NCBI GenBank assembly: GCA_005784505.1
Contig: VCAZ01000349.1
Coordinates: forward strand, 62,001-126,000
DNA length: 64,000 bases
Reading direction: 5' to 3'
Origin: Bagarius yarrelli
Lineage: Eukaryota; Chordata; Actinopteri; Siluriformes; Sisoridae
Part shown: positions 35,757 to 49,619 of the stretch, in pieces
Numbering within the stretch: the first letter of the stretch is position 1
Layout: the number at the start of each line of letters is the position of its first letter
The notes under the pieces: generated by a model
Seen by the model: the letters and a program-made list of their open reading frames with translations, nothing else
Databases searched by the model: none
Told to the model about the DNA's origin: nothing
Position numbers and translations under genes: made by a program

Positions 35757-37990
35757 ATTAAAAAATGTCAAACTGTGTTTAATTGGTACAAAAATGGACT
35801 TGGGTTAGACATGACACAATGAAATGACACAATGAAAAGTGCAACAGATTTTACTAATAAATAAAAACTACTAGTAGTGGGTAAGTGTAAATTCACAAAT
35901 GACATAAAATACAAATAACTCGTTCAGGAACTGTAAAATTTCCTAGTTAAATTCAGTGAAACAAAACTAATAACAATCCTTATTTATTAAAAATTGTAAA
36001 CTTGATTATTGAACACAGTTTATCAACTATAAATCTCTTTAAACTGTAAACTTGAGTGTTGATAATCATCAGTTTACATATAATACCTAGTGACTTTTAG
36101 CAACTCTAAACCTTTTAAATAGTTTTTAACACTTTGTTGAAAAAAAAAAAAAATTAAACAGTGACAGCAAAATGTAAAATGTTGCTTAGCAACGGTAAAC
36201 AAAATGCCTGAGGATCATGACTTGAATGAGATTTAACTTTACAAGCAATAATTAACAAATGTTAACTTTGTGAGGGGAAAATATTACAAATTTGGTGTGA
36301 ACTAATAAATGACTACAACTGCTTTGTGACTGGAAAATTTATGAACAGGTAAACTTTACAAACAGCACTTAGCAAGCGTAGACTTTTCTAAAGAATGCTT
36401 GCCGACTGGAAGTTTAGTGGTGGAAAATTTTACAAGTAAAGTCTAGCAATCTTATGAATAACTTTATGAATAATGCATATTAAAAGTATGAAGCAAGCCT
36501 TTAGGAATCACATTCTGAAAAGACATTGAAAACACTTCTGTTTCGATGACTTTAAACTTTGCATAAAATGTTTCATAACTAAACTTTACAAACATTTTCA
36601 AGAACCTTAAACTTTTTACCGAGAATGCTTTTTGACCTTAAACTTTCGGGAACCGATTTTGCAAATAATGACTTATTTTACAGACAGTACTAGCTACGAT
36701 GAATGTATCAGTTATCTGAAAACCTTTATTAATGCTGAGCTATTCATCTGCATGGGTGACATTAAGACTTCCTGTAAAATCTCAGGTGCTTCTCTTAACT
36801 TTGGAGTCTAAAATGTTGGACTTATTAACGTTATGCAAAACATTGCAGACAGCATTCAGCTCTGTCAGGATTAATCATCTTTGGCCTGCGAACTGGAAAA
36901 TCTCGCTTCCTGAGCTGAGTGCGTCGCTGCTGCTTATTGCGTGCGTTGATGTTAATGAAAAACTGGTCAATGCGTGGTACGACTTTCATTTTCACTTACG
37001 TTTTTCTTAAATGTGGAAACAGTGTGTTATATTTATATTAAGAATGAACTGATATTACAGAAATGATATCAGTGTAGAAAGTTCCTAGCTTGTAAATCGG
37101 ATTATATTAACCCTACACCTTAATTACATCTTACATTTACAGCATTTGGCAGACGTCCTTATCCAGAGCGACTTACATTAATCTCTTTTATACAACTGAC
37201 CATTTAGGGGTTAAGGGTCTTGTTCCGGGGCCCAACAAGGGGTGGCTTGGTGAAGCTGGGAATTGAACCCACAGTCTTTCGGTTGGCCTTAACCATGAGC
37301 CACCCTTCCTCAATTCTTTTTTTTTTTTTTTTAATTTGCATAACAAATTCACATATTAGACTAAGAGACACATACACATTGTTTTTTTTATTTGTTGTTT
37401 AACAGGTTACTACATTAAAAAAGTGCAGAAATACACTCATTTTTACCACACAGAAACCACAGCGGGTTTAAACTTTTGCACTCAAAACACTTTTTGCACT
37501 TGGTATATAGTGTGTATAATTTAAAAAAAACCCATTACCCTGGTAAACATGTAAATAAATTTGATTAATTAAGATTAGTTAAAAATACAGTTATGAACTG
37601 TAGGTGGGCAGCTGCCACCCTGTGCCACCCGTTTAGCCACGCCCCCTCTCTCCTATTAGTAAACATACCCTCCTACACACACAAACCTAAAGTTACCTGT
37701 ACATTCAGTTACTGTTTATTATTTCAATTTAATTATCTTTACATGTTCACTGCATTGTTATTGGCTGATAAATTAATATATTTAAATTACAGCTAAGAAG
37801 CTAAGTGGGACGTTTGTTAGCCGACCAGGCTACTGAAGCTAGCGTGCTAAAGACGATTAAAACAGAAACCCGTACCTCTGCTAACGTTTTAAACTCCAAC
37901 TCAGAAGTCACAAGAGTCATTCTGACACTCCGGTATATTCCTAAACGACGTGTAGCAGTTTACACCGCTGTTAGGTTCTGTCCGGGTTCC
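35757..37990. other. 5' non-coding part of the ligase gene
   Basis: AT-rich. It should contain the missing first coding exon. A minus-strand frame of 53 codons at 36,831-36,989 begins with ATG but shows no UEV-like sequence and no clear donor. A donor-like CAGAG|GTACGG on the minus strand near 37,895 may close a non-coding first exon. One minus-strand SINE lies at about 37,130-37,315. Confidence 0.45.
37130..37315 (-). mobile_element. tRNA-derived SINE, minus orientation
   Basis: On the plus strand it starts 'TTTACAGCATTTGGCAGACG', then 'TCCTTATCCAGAGCGACTTA', and ends with 'GGGAATTGAACCCACAG' and 'CCTTAACCATGAGCCAC'. This is the reverse complement of the family seen at 58,198 on the plus strand. 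Confidence 0.85.
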
Positions 37991-38290
37991 ACTCCATATC
38001 CACAAGTTCCCTCACAGCGCCAAATTGACAGCTAATAACCGACTTCGACTCGCTTTTCCGCCGCCGGAGCCGTAAAGCGCAAAAATGCCTTACTAGCGTA
38101 CTCGGTAGTACGTGACGAGATGCCGCTGCGTGCTACTGATGCATACTAAATGAGTGCGGAAGTACGCGAGATTCTACGTAGCATCATTCCGAAGCGTGTC
38201 TACGTTGTACGACGCAGGGGGCAGATATGTAGGTAATACGCCAAGAAAACGCACATGTTAACTTCCGGGTACATATACTGCGAGATTAGA
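37990..38290 (-). promoter_or_regulatory. Likely CpG-rich promoter of the ligase gene
   Basis: CpG dinucleotides are dense here against an AT-rich background (for example CCGCCGCCGG near 38,060 and many CG words to 38,215). ACTTCCGGGT at about 38,262-38,271 is an ETS-type element, common in housekeeping promoters. It lies upstream of the minus-strand gene. Direction is assumed from that gene; a divergent plus-strand transcript is possible, but none is visible. Confidence 0.5.
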
Positions 38291-38351
38291 GATTAGAGAT
38301 TCAGAGCAGCGGCGAAATAATGCCGTCTACTGCTGAAAATAAAGTATGAGG

Positions 38352-38397
38352 TAAATAATAATAATAATAATAATAATAATAATCATCATCATCATCC
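38352..38397. repeat. (AAT)n and (CAT)n microsatellite
   Basis: About 11 AAT/ATA trinucleotides followed by four CAT units. Confidence 0.9.
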
Positions 38398-38504
38398 AAA
38401 AATATTTTTTTCTTCTTTTTCTTTTTTCTTATTATTATAATCATAATCATTTACCTTAACTATTAAATGTAAATTAAAGTATTTAGAGATTAAATACAAT
38501 GATT

Positions 38505-38685
38505 AGGAAAGTGGTGGTGCAGTGGTTGTTTAATTTACAACTTGAAAATCCGGATTCGATTCCCAGCACCACCAAGCCACCACTGCTGGGCCCCTGAGCA
38601 ATGCCCTTAATAGCTCAGTTGTAAAACAGGGAAGATTGTAAGTCGCTCTGGATAAGGATGTCTGCCAAATGCTGTTAATGTATAT
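38505..38685 (+). mobile_element. tRNA-derived SINE
   Basis: Head 'GTGGTGGTGCAGTGGTTGTT', box-B-like 'GGATTCGATTCCCAGC', middle 'CTGCTGGGCCCCTGAGCAAT', tail 'AAGTCGCTCTGGATAAGGAT' with 'GTCTGCCAAATGCTG'. Same family as 58,198. Confidence 0.88.
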
Positions 38686-41600
38686 TAATTAATTTTAATA
38701 TTATAAAGACAGTTAGATAAAGAATATAACCCAATATATGTTTTAAGCTATTTACTAGTAAGCTTTTTTACGCCATTATTTTTATTATTACTATTGGTGC
38801 TACAATTTATTAAAATAAAAGACAGAAAAAAACACAAATGGCTCAGTTGTCATAAAGCATCCCATTTTTTGGTAATCTTTTAGGTAACAGTAAAATAAAC
38901 AGACAACAGGGGGCAGCATGGTTACTGAAATCAATCTGCTGTGTATTACCCTGCGGTCCAAAGCATCCAGGTCTTTACTGGCGTAGTTGATGGCACATAA
39001 ATTTGATAGGGGTTAAATGTGGCGTATAGCCCATCAGAGACGTCCACGCCTTGTGTATAATTCAAAACATTATTTTTTTTCAGTCTGGTAACACTGAAGG
39101 CAGCCCAAGGCTCAAAGAGAAACAAATACCAGTCTACAAGTTTACAAAAGTGAGAAAACTAAAGCGGTAAAGTCTTATATACATCAGTCATTTTTTCTCC
39201 TGGAAAGCAAATAAGATCAGATAGAAAAGAAAATGTGACATTATATACTTATTAAATATAAATATTTTGCACCCTGGATTTCAAGCTTGAGTAATCTTAG
39301 CCATGTGGGGCCTTCTCCCGTTTCAGCAGTGATATTAGGAAGGAACTGACACAGTGTGCTGCCAAGATAATGATTCTCAAGTTTAACTGCAAAAGCCAGA
39401 GCTCTTAATATTGCTTTAAACGTTTCTCATCCAAGACCAGATAGAATTCTCAGTGATGACACAAACTGCTGTTAAAATGACTATATATCCAGACTGTTTC
39501 AGTGAACTGGATCCATAGTTAGATTTCATCATGAGACTTTTTTTTAAATCAAAACCAAGGTGTCCTTCACTAAATATGACACCCTAATGATTCTCTTGAG
39601 GTTTTAAATACCAACCAGTTTGCCATAATGAGAATTTTCTTAAAAATTAGAGCTAAAACCATTAGGTTTCCACATAATAAACTAAATTAATTCGTATTAA
39701 TTCTTAATTTTAACTGAATGATGATTGACAGTATGTGGTGCAAAACAATCAGGGATAAACTTTCTTGAATGAATATGTGTTACTTCACCCCCGATCAGCT
39801 GAATACAGTCAGTCTGGTTTAGAGCCAAATGCTGAAATGTAAATGATAGGTTACGTCACATGTCAGTCAGATGCTATGCAGTTTAGACCTTCTGCTGTCA
39901 GACAAAACACCCTGCTACATGAAACTAGCATTTTATTAGCGGTCGGCACCTACTGATGTCTAAGGCTTGATTCTGCTCAACTAGGTTTGTCTTTCCTCAC
40001 CTGAACTGTCTGGGACGAAGCAATACATTTCAGATAATTTCAGTCAGTGTGTCTTGATGCTGCTCACATTATTCCCACGTTGCGTTTTGTAATTAAGTCC
40101 TTTTTACACACCATCCATCAGTCTGTTGCTGTTTTAAAAAGCATGTTGCATCAGATTACACAAGCCTGCAGATTAAGTTTCATATCTTAACTCAGGTTTG
40201 GATGGACATCTGGGCGTCTAAGGTCTCATCTAATAAGTTCCATTGATCAACGATGGTGATATGGATAAGAAACCCAGATTTACTAGTGGATTATTGTTGT
40301 TATTGTTTTTCACTGAGGCCTGGATTGAATTATTAAATAAATAAAAAACCTGTAGATCCGGACCTAGAAAAGCGTTCTGGACATGAACCTCCCTGATGCT
40401 GTATTTGTAAGTATTGACAATGTTTCTGTGTTTCATGCCGTCATAGTGAACACAGAACGACTAAAATACAAGGTGATGCAACTCAGCAGAAACTCGGCAT
40501 CGACACTGGTGGAGGTTTGACGATGTTTCAGATGGTTGCAGACGTGTATTTTTTGTAACAAACACAATAATCTAAAGACACATCGGATGACATTTACAGA
40601 TGCAGAGGCAAATGTTAGAAAGGACTGTGAAGTGCATTGAAATCGATTTCGGTATCGATTTCAGTTCGCAAAAGCAGAAAGCTCTGTGATCTGCTCAAAT
40701 GCTAAAAAACCAAACAAACCGGGAGCTTTAATGTTCAAATCATTTTTGTTGCCCTCTTCCTTTTCTTATTACTCTCCAATGACTGGCAGGCGTAAGTTCC
40801 TACATGAGTTATTACATGAGTCACTGTGATTAATGTGCAAATAGCTAGACCCTGTAATGTGTCGCACAATTCCAGCACCTTATTGTGCAGCTTGTGTATA
40901 ATGTCACATAACTAAAGGTACAATGACGCTCTTTACAGATAAGACCAAGCGAATAAGCCAACAACGACAGAGACAGAGGGAAAGAGAAAAAGACTCCTGG
41001 TATGACAGGAGACTCAGCAGGGACAGCCGCGGCTCCTCAGGCTCACAGTGGAAATGAATTTATTATTAGGAACATGAAGAACATTTACAGTACTATTTAT
41101 TACAGTATCATTAGACTGCCTCAATTTTGGCGTGCTTTATATATACACACGTGTGTATCTTTTTTCCTTCTTTCCTTTCCTTCACTTTCCTTTTCAGCTA
41201 AGATGCTTACTTTTTTCTTTTATCCTTATTTATTCATTCTCAGGACATACTATATGTGTCTATATGTCAGATTATTCCCCTAACTTTGCTACTGTTCCAC
41301 AATTAACAAATCTGACCAATCCAATATAAGTATTCAGCAATGCACACAGCACTATTCTGGAACTGCACACAGTACTATTTCGGTTTTAGATTTTTCACCA
41401 AACTTGGCATGGCCTGAATAAGAATTTTGTACACCAGACACAATTGTAACAGGAAATAGGCTTAGAACACTTCGTTGGAATCAAACAGATTCACTGTTCA
41501 CTTTTATTTCAGAAGTTACACAAAACAGTAGAAACTGCAACCGTAGTTAACTTAGAGTCTTTGAAACGAAGGGATGACTCAAGCAAACATAAGACTGTGT

Positions 41601-41738
41601 GTGACTGTGACAACAATACGGTGATCAGATACAGAGTTTTTTTTTAATCAAGATGTTAAAAAGTTAAATGAACAAATTTTGCTAATTCTTTTGTTCACGG
41701 CCTTTGAAATATTTTGGCACAAAAAAACCCCATAATAT

Positions 41739-41763
41739 TTATTTATTTATTTATTTATTTACA
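41739..41763. repeat. (TTTA)n microsatellite
   Basis: About six TTTA units. Confidence 0.85.
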
Positions 41764-42234
41764 GTTACATCCTCACTTCAGTCAGGCCTATCAACATTTA
41801 ATGTTTATAATGTTGGAAATTTCTATTTGGTCTTAGAAATGCTAGCAGGTACATGTGGGGGTGGTAGGGAATGAGATGGCAGATAAGGAGGAGAAACAAT
41901 GTCTCAGAAAGCCAGAGGTTGAATTGCCAGTAACTATCAGCAAGTAAGAAGCAAAGTCCATTGTAAAGCACAATGTACAAGCACTTTGGCAAAATATAGA
42001 GCAGAAAAACACAGAGGTCAACGTCAAGCTGCAAGACAGAGACAGGTTTGGGCAGCGGAGGTTGAAAGGAGCAGCATAAGACAAGAAATAGGGCACAACT
42101 GTTTGAGTCACTCACTGCTCATAATAAACAGGATCCAGGATATGCCGAGCCCTGGACTACTGTGCAATCAAGGGAAGATTTCACATTTGCGTTTTGGCAT
42201 TTGCTCTTTATCGTTTTTTAACCAACTGAGCAGT

Positions 42235-42345
42235 TATGAAGTTAAAGGGCCTCTCTAAGAGGACCCAGCAGTTTGTTGTTACTGGGAATTAAATCTTCTG
42301 TTCAACAGTCCTACATCTTCACGCCTAGGCAACCACTGACACTGT
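42235..42345 (-). mobile_element. Decayed SINE fragment
   Basis: On the minus strand the order 'GGTTGCCTAGGCG', 'AATTCCCAGTAACAAC', 'CTGCTGGGTCCTCTTAG', 'GAGGCCCTTTAAC' matches the middle of the SINE at 58,198 with many changes. Confidence 0.5.
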
Positions 42346-45300
42346 AGAGTACATTAACATAGGACGAATATATGTGATAATGATTTCAAATTTTACTTTA
42401 GGTTAACTTAAAAATCTCATTACCTGAACCAGTCCTTGAAGATATTCTTGAAATCTAACAATCTAGACTATAGAACTTAATAGTTAATAAAACTTAAAAT
42501 GATTGTAATTATGTACAGTAATCAAGATAGCTAAATAATCGATCTATAATAATTCTCTTTTATTGCAGTACTTTATTTTCACAATCTGGAAAAAAGCCAT
42601 CAGTTCACTGGATATTGTTTCTATAAAGAACTGCAGTGTACTTTTGATTTGCTTTGCATAGCAAAGATGCCGTTTGCAGGCAAAATAAAGAGGTCAGAAA
42701 AAAACCCCACAAACAAAATGATTATAGATTTTGTAACTCTTTCTGTTTATTAATGTAAATATCAGTAAGAAATGTTAGAAATGATGATTAGGAGAAAAAG
42801 TGATTGGTCATCGGTTGTAGGAAACAATAGAAATTGTTGATTTGTCATCGAAACAATGGTAATTTAACGGTAAATGGTAAAAACAACGAAGATCAGTGAT
42901 TAGTCTTTGGAAACCATGGTCCATAAAATGAATAAAACTTTTTACAGTGGTGATGATTTGCTAAAGTTTTTTCAGTATTTCTAAATCACTGTAAAGATAA
43001 AAAAGTTTGTTGCTAACTTTCTGACACTGAACCTATAAACATGAAAGTACAAATATTTTCCAACAGTCCTAAAAGCTAACCTAAAAGCTAACCTTGCGCA
43101 TCACCTGAACTTTATTTGTTTTCTGTACTTGCTCTTTTATAGTTGTGAGACTTTGTTGACAGTACTTTAAAAACACTCTTTACAGTATCTCAGGCAGCTC
43201 TTTTCCAGCAATGTGTTTGTCTGAATCACAGCTATTGGAATTTTATTTTTTATTTTTTATTTTTTTGCAAAAAAAGCTTTGTAGAGTCTCTCAGGTTGAA
43301 GTATGCATCACCTAGCTGGAGTATAATAGCTCACTCTATCGATGGTGTGCAAGTGTGTGTCTAAACCACACTGTGCCACTGCCCTACTTCCAGACAATAG
43401 AAGCACACTTCATTACGCTGGCACTCAGTGCACTTTACTCTGGAGGCGGTGCAAAATCATCAGGCCCACAAAAATGGAGAGCAATTGCCCCAGCTGTGTT
43501 TTAAGACTGCAGAGACAGATCGACATAAGAGGCACTGCAGCTTTTCCTACGCTGCTCGTTGGTCTGGCAGCACAACCCTGATGGCGAGTTCAAAGCGACC
43601 ATCATTGCCTGACAGTCCATTTAAAAACCTCAGTGAGGCTTAGCGATGGAGACATTAATAGTAGCTAAGTGCTTTTGTCAAATACACACACATGCATGTG
43701 TCTCCACATGAAAGTTGGAGCGTGATGCACACTCTGCCTGAAAGGATATGAATGTCCCATGGACCTTTAAATTAGTGGGAACATAAGTCTTAGGCTGAAG
43801 TGCAAAGTGAAGCTAATGGCCTCGACCAAAGAGATGTAATTAAAACCTGATATTGGGTGGAGGATTTTGGCAGCTAGGGTGGAACCGGAATGTCGGAGCC
43901 TAGCAGATAGGGGGAGGAAAAAAACTGACTAATAAAAACCAGAAAATGGGAGAGCCACATGAAAAATGGTTGTTGTCTCCATTTCTGCTACATGAAGCAT
44001 ATTTAACCGAGAATTCGCCCCGGTGTTTATTGTATCCTCCAGTTTTTTCAGAAGACCATGGAATTAGAAATAAGCAGAGAATAAACCCATGCCCAGAAAA
44101 AAAGACGTTTGTGTGTTTATCCAACTAAAGAGTGTGTTATTAAGCCTTTGATCCAAAAGAGGAATTGTCAGATCCAGTCAAGTCCAGCACAGGAGTCTGG
44201 TTAATGGGGTTTGTCATCTGCTAATGATTGTGCCCAGTCGTGATCCACCAGAGGTTCAAAAGAACCACACGGACAGAGAGAAGATCCATAATGATTTGCA
44301 GTCTCGTAATGAGCGCTGGTGGGTAGCCCTGGTCTGTGCTTGCTGCTTTCACTGTGGGGTAGATGAAGGATTGGAGTGGCCCTGGTGAAACTCCGGACTG
44401 CCACAGAGCGTTTAGCATCAGCCTCTCAGCAGCAGTCTATCTGCAGCCATCTATTAACTCTTTCAGCGCTGTTTTTCTATAAACACAAATTTATCAGAAT
44501 AAATTCCTGCAGCACTACATCATTTTGAGTTCATCTGCTTTTTAATACTTATGCTTTCAGGAGCCACACCTAATTCTAGCAGATGAATTAATAGATCATG
44601 GATCCAGATTAATGAACCCGTTCTGAGCAAAAGAAAATCTCACAGATACCATCTGTAATATTGAGCTAGGAAAATATGCGGAGTTAAATTGAAGTAAAGC
44701 AACATAGTTTGCATTTGAGATGTTTGTGTAGGAGACAGGAACAAACCAAAGTTTGCAAAAAAAAAACATTAAAAGCTTGTTATTTGTATAATTTCACATT
44801 TTTTGTTTCAAAATGGACTGAATAACCATGCGCTCATCTTTCAAGTGACGCAAAATATGATATTCAAAAGAAAACGGTAACACTTTGTGAATCCCTCTGT
44901 GGCCTATAAATTCTAAAACGTAATGGACATCGATTGGAAGCATTTAAGCATTTTATCACCTCATTGTTTTTGCATGTCTGTTGTATGGCAGAAATCCCCT
45001 CCATATAGGTCTACTTAATCCATTCTCCTTGTGCATAGTGAGGAGGGTGGATTGATTTTGTAATCCATTTTAATTGGGAATGCTTTGCCTGCTTAGGCTT
45101 CGATGCCTCCATCATGGCTCTCGGTTCACTTAGAGGCTGAGAAGGGAAAGATTAACCACACAGACACATGTACTTGACTGTTGCATTCTAAATGGCTTAT
45201 GTCAACGTGACTAGTGGACGTAGGGGGTCTGATGACCAAACCGGCGAAAGCTATCAAGTTTATTTCAGGAAGCCTGATTGTGCCCTGTCTGCGGTATAAA

Positions 45301-47344
45301 AACGCTGTCTTAGTTCTCTTATTTACAATGAGTTATTTCTTTCTCACTTGTCAGCGTCAAATGGCTTGTGTCTAAGTGCTAAAACAACCATGCAGTCATC
45401 AGTGTATTGGAAAATATTTGTTCAGACAAATATCAACCATTCAGGATCGCCAGACTAAACAGTTTATTGATTCATTTAATTATTTTCGCATTTATAAATG
45501 CATATCAATGTGACATTTGTCGAGGGGAAAAAACAAACAGAGAAGGAAATCCCAACTTACCGTCAAATCAATGACGTACTCTATACAAATCAGGGGCCCA
45601 TGGGATTTGATTACTTAATAAATCGTACGTTCGTTAAGATTGCTCGATTCTTATTCCACAATTTTTCTTTTGAGAGTTCAGTCACTGTGTAACAAGAGAC
45701 ATGGTTGCAAAGCATTTCAAAAAAAATTATAAATGTGGATTCCTAATGAAGACAAACTTGCTGAGATGACAATAAAAGAATTTAAAGTAAACCAGCCTTA
45801 AAGTTGAAATGCCTTAAAGTCATCCTCTTCTGGGTGACACTGGATCATGGGATTAAAAGAAATCATCATGATGTAAAGGTATAGAAGAAAAGTACAGTTG
45901 ACAAGCAGTACGTGTGTTGACAACATGATTGTACTGATAGTAAAGCCAGGCATACACTTGTCAACTTTTGTCCGGTTTTGTAAAGTCATATATTTTTGAG
46001 TTTTTGCTTATTGCATCTTTTTTTTGTTTAATAACATAAATCTTGAATTACATATAACCGAAAGATTTCCTAGTGAAAAAAACAAAAACAGAATAATCAG
46101 ATTTTTCAATTTCATCTTCAATACAGCAAGAAAGAAAACATGAAGAGAAATCATGTCTTATGTCTATGATCTATATGTTTATAGATGTAGCTGTAAATCT
46201 ATCCTCAGATAACCATATATTTGCATTGTCTTTTGAGCCGCCTTTGTATTTATATTTACTGACCCCGCTTTAAAAAAATTCTTCAAGGAAAGCATGTTTT
46301 ACAGATTCAGGTTCAGCGGTTTTCACGTGTTCACGTCTGATGTTTGGGCATGCATAGTATAAGCAATGTTGTAGTACAGCACAAAAGTCTTACAATAAGC
46401 AAAGGAATACTTTAGGAAATTATGCTTGAGAGGTGTGCTGAAGTTATTCTGGCCTTGAATTTTTTTTAAATCATAAATTTATTATATTGGCTATTGAGTT
46501 TTTAAAATACAGGTATAAATAGAAGGAACACAAGAGCTTAGCCATGATTATTCTTAGAAAACACCAATACCTGTTGAAATTCAATGAATTAAATGAAGAG
46601 CGAAACATCATTAGCTGTTTCAGTCCTGAGCTTAAGCCATGTTAAAATGCATTAGACTGTATGATAAAACATTTGCTAGTTACAGAGGGATAAATATCAG
46701 CATGAACTCCTAGGACTGTATTTGGATGAAACAGACCACAAAAAAATAAAATAAATGCAAGCTAAATTTTTTTTACCACAAAGAGCCCACAGTGATCAGA
46801 GAGCTTCAGCATTGGACAGGATCAGAGAACCTGAGAATGTGTTACTGCCTCTCTTATGTTAGAAAAATGCTGGGTAAGAAAATTAAGTCTTCAAAAAAAA
46901 GGTCCCTGTATACATTTGCCAAGCTTGTAGAGCAAGCTCGGCATTACAAAAACTGACCTAAAAGGAAGTATCCGAAAAAAATGTGCACCCACTACAAAGG
47001 TCCAGATGTTTTACATGTGCCAGCTTCTGATGTGGTTCTGAAGTTAAGTTGGAACCAGGACTGAGATTTAGAGTGCAAGTTGATGATCAAAGATGTTGCT
47101 CACATGTGAATAGATTCAGCAAATAATTTAATCATGGTTGAAAAAACATTCTTGGGCTGCATTTAAAATTGCAGACTAGTTTACTATATTTGAGTCAAAA
47201 CATTGAGTTAGTAGCCAGCCATTAAAATAGTATTTTCCAAATATTTGAAGTCAGTTAGATAGTTATATACCATTAAAATTGTACCGTATGGGCAGATCTG
47301 AGACACATGTAAGTTAAACCCAGGAGTGAGTCTAGTAGCATAAT

Positions 47345-48675
47345 CAGACTAAACAGTGACTGTGTGTGGATAGTGCTCTTTTATAGAAGAGTAAGAGTGA
47401 GTGGGAAACATGCTGCAGTATTGACTAATTAGTATTCGTGGGATTAAGTGACATGAGTGGTGGAGGGTCCTGGTTAGGAGCTTGGTGTTACCATAAAATA
47501 CGCCCCTCTCTCCACGACTTACACCTGGTCTCCTCGACGTCATGGTGCATGGTCGCTACCACACAGAGCTGGGTATTCTGGGTGAGGAACTTCCAAAGCA
47601 CTTTGTTCATGTAGCCTTGAAATACAGAGGGGAATTAACCAAGCCATAGGAAATAACTGGGTATTTGTAGTGGGCGGTTGGGGTGACGAAGGTTGTCTTT
47701 CACTGTCCCCCTTACATATTCAAATAAGGTTATACACACACTTCTGAGGTCCAACTTTGTGAAGAGACAAAGTTGTACTTAGTAGGGTTTATTTTTCTTT
47801 GGCACCCAAGTCTGACACTGGGAGATAAAGTTGCTGGCTGTCCCAGACTCCAAAAAGGGCATGCACTAAAACACATTAAGACCCTTTGGTGAGCTGTATG
47901 ATAGTGGTTAGAGGACAAAAATAAGCAGAGGAATATAAAACAACATTCATGAGTGGCTGTGGAGGAACGAGTGGGACATGCCTGGATCACATGTCCTGGT
48001 TGGCCACAAAAAACTGTTAAAGGGTTGGAGACAGTCAGGTGTAGCCTATATGCATGGGTTTAGGAGGAGGTTCGGGAGAGCTGGGATTATCTGGCTGGTG
48101 GAGGAAGGTTCTTTACGTGTTTTGCAACTTTAACGTGAGCTAGATGAAGCACTCTGCAACTACATGTTGAGGGCAAGCATGCATTGTAAGGGGAAACCAT
48201 TGCAAGTCTCCGCAGAGCCAAAGTAGAGTGCCTGGTTGGCCATGGGAGAACTGTGGTGAGGTGGTGCTAGCAGGTGTCATCTGGAGTAACTTCCGCAATG
48301 ACTCCACCAGCTCTTGAAAAGGATCCGCACCTTATGGGTTCATGCTGGTTGGGTCTGGTCTTCTGTAAAGTATAACTGGAATGGAAAAATAGTTAGTTAA
48401 ACCCTTACAGGTGCGTTTATTGAAAATGGATATAATGGAGTCTTAGCAGACTTGTGAACGCAGGAGAGAAGGAGATTTCTAACAAAGCCAGAAGCTGGGA
48501 ACTGGGTCACAGGAGAAGGGCTGTGAGGAACCAGGATAGCAAGAAGACAAGATACTAAGAATATAAGGAGTTAGAAATGAGCTGCATGTGTGACTAATTA
48601 GTATTTGGGGGATTTAGTAAGTTGAGTGGTGGAGAGACCTGATGGGGAGCTTGATGTTACCGTGACAAAAATTGT
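47345..48675 (-). mobile_element. Degraded Ty3/gypsy retrotransposon remnant
   Basis: On the minus strand, a gag-like start near 48,340 reads 'DPFQELVESLRKLLQ' after a stop. It is followed by 'FPLQCMLALNM', then a broken zinc knuckle (CGQPGH-type, 'VIQACPTRS' near 47,970), then a protease-like 'FLESGTASNFIS' near 47,840, where the catalytic DSG/DTG is ESG. Reverse transcriptase, RNase H and integrase are absent. Direct repeats at about 47,425-47,497 and 48,592-48,665, sharing 'GACTAATTAGTATT' and 'GAGTGGTGGAG', flank the body and may be LTR pieces. It is dead and has several stops and frame changes. Family assignment is by remembered gag/protease motifs. Confidence 0.65.
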
Positions 48676-48679
48676 ATGT

Positions 48680-49610
48680 TCTCTTTTATTTGAAAGATTG
48701 AATTTTGTTTTTGGGCAATGTTTAAATCAGGTTTCATGCCTACATGATTATACGCTATATTATTAAATTATTTTTAAAAAATGTTAATATGTAACATGGC
48801 TAAATAATAAAACACATTAAGCGCTGTTGTGTGGCTTTATGTTACTGCTTTTGACTCTTAACAGATGTAGCTTTTCTTCCGTCTAATGGGGTGCTTTCAG
48901 CTATTTAACTGACATAAATGTTTGGATGATTGTATTAACCTAAGCAGATGATCTATTTTAGAAGCAAATACAATAAAACTGCTTAATAATTAAAAAATGT
49001 GGTCAGTTTAATATGTAATATTTCAAAAAGAACTTTTCAGAAAGTTTACAGCCATTGGCACTAAATCAGTCAGCTCTGACCACTAATGCTGCATCCTAAC
49101 ACTAATTTTAAACATCTGAAATGTCAATAACACCAGTTACAATGCATTTGCATCCTGCGACTGTGTTAATGATGCAGCTTGAGAAAGAAAGCTTGTGTGT
49201 GAGGAAGAGTGAGAACACAAAGTCACACATTTGACTTTGGCAAGCATAAGGATATATTTAAAGATCTAAGCTCGACATGTGTCAGGGGAAAAGAAATAGC
49301 TTTGCTTTGGTAAATTCCTTGTGGCTTTTCCCGAACTAATGGAATAAAAAGCTAAAGCTTTTCCTTCAACTATCATTAATAACTGTGGTGTGTAGAGGTT
49401 GGGGCAGGAATTAATTACAACCCGTATCTTCATTTTTCTTACTCAGGACTGCCTGATTTCTTTTATATTTTTCATGGTTAATAATGTTGTGTTATGCATG
49501 AGTTAAATGTAAGTAACAGTGTTTTGTTTATCCTTACACTACTTTAAGGTCCTAATTCTGTCCTAGTGAAACTGTACAATACTTTCAACATGTACTTTTA
49601 TTTATTTAAT
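48680..49610. other. Non-coding region
   Basis: AT-rich; nothing recognised. Confidence 0.5.
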
Positions 49611-49619
49611 GCCACACTG

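Larger units (their letters stand above)
38690..47340. other. Non-coding region without recognised genes
   Basis: No exon with a recognisable protein motif on either strand. It holds a TTTA microsatellite near 41,741, a decayed minus-strand SINE near 42,235 and otherwise unique AT-rich DNA. The part around 44,900-45,400 has little low-complexity sequence and could be a conserved non-coding element, but this cannot be shown from one sequence. Confidence 0.5.

Noticed and set aside
36831..36989. 53-codon minus-strand frame starting with ATG upstream of the UEV exons
   Set aside because: No UEV-like sequence and no good donor in the needed phase; not accepted as the missing first exon.
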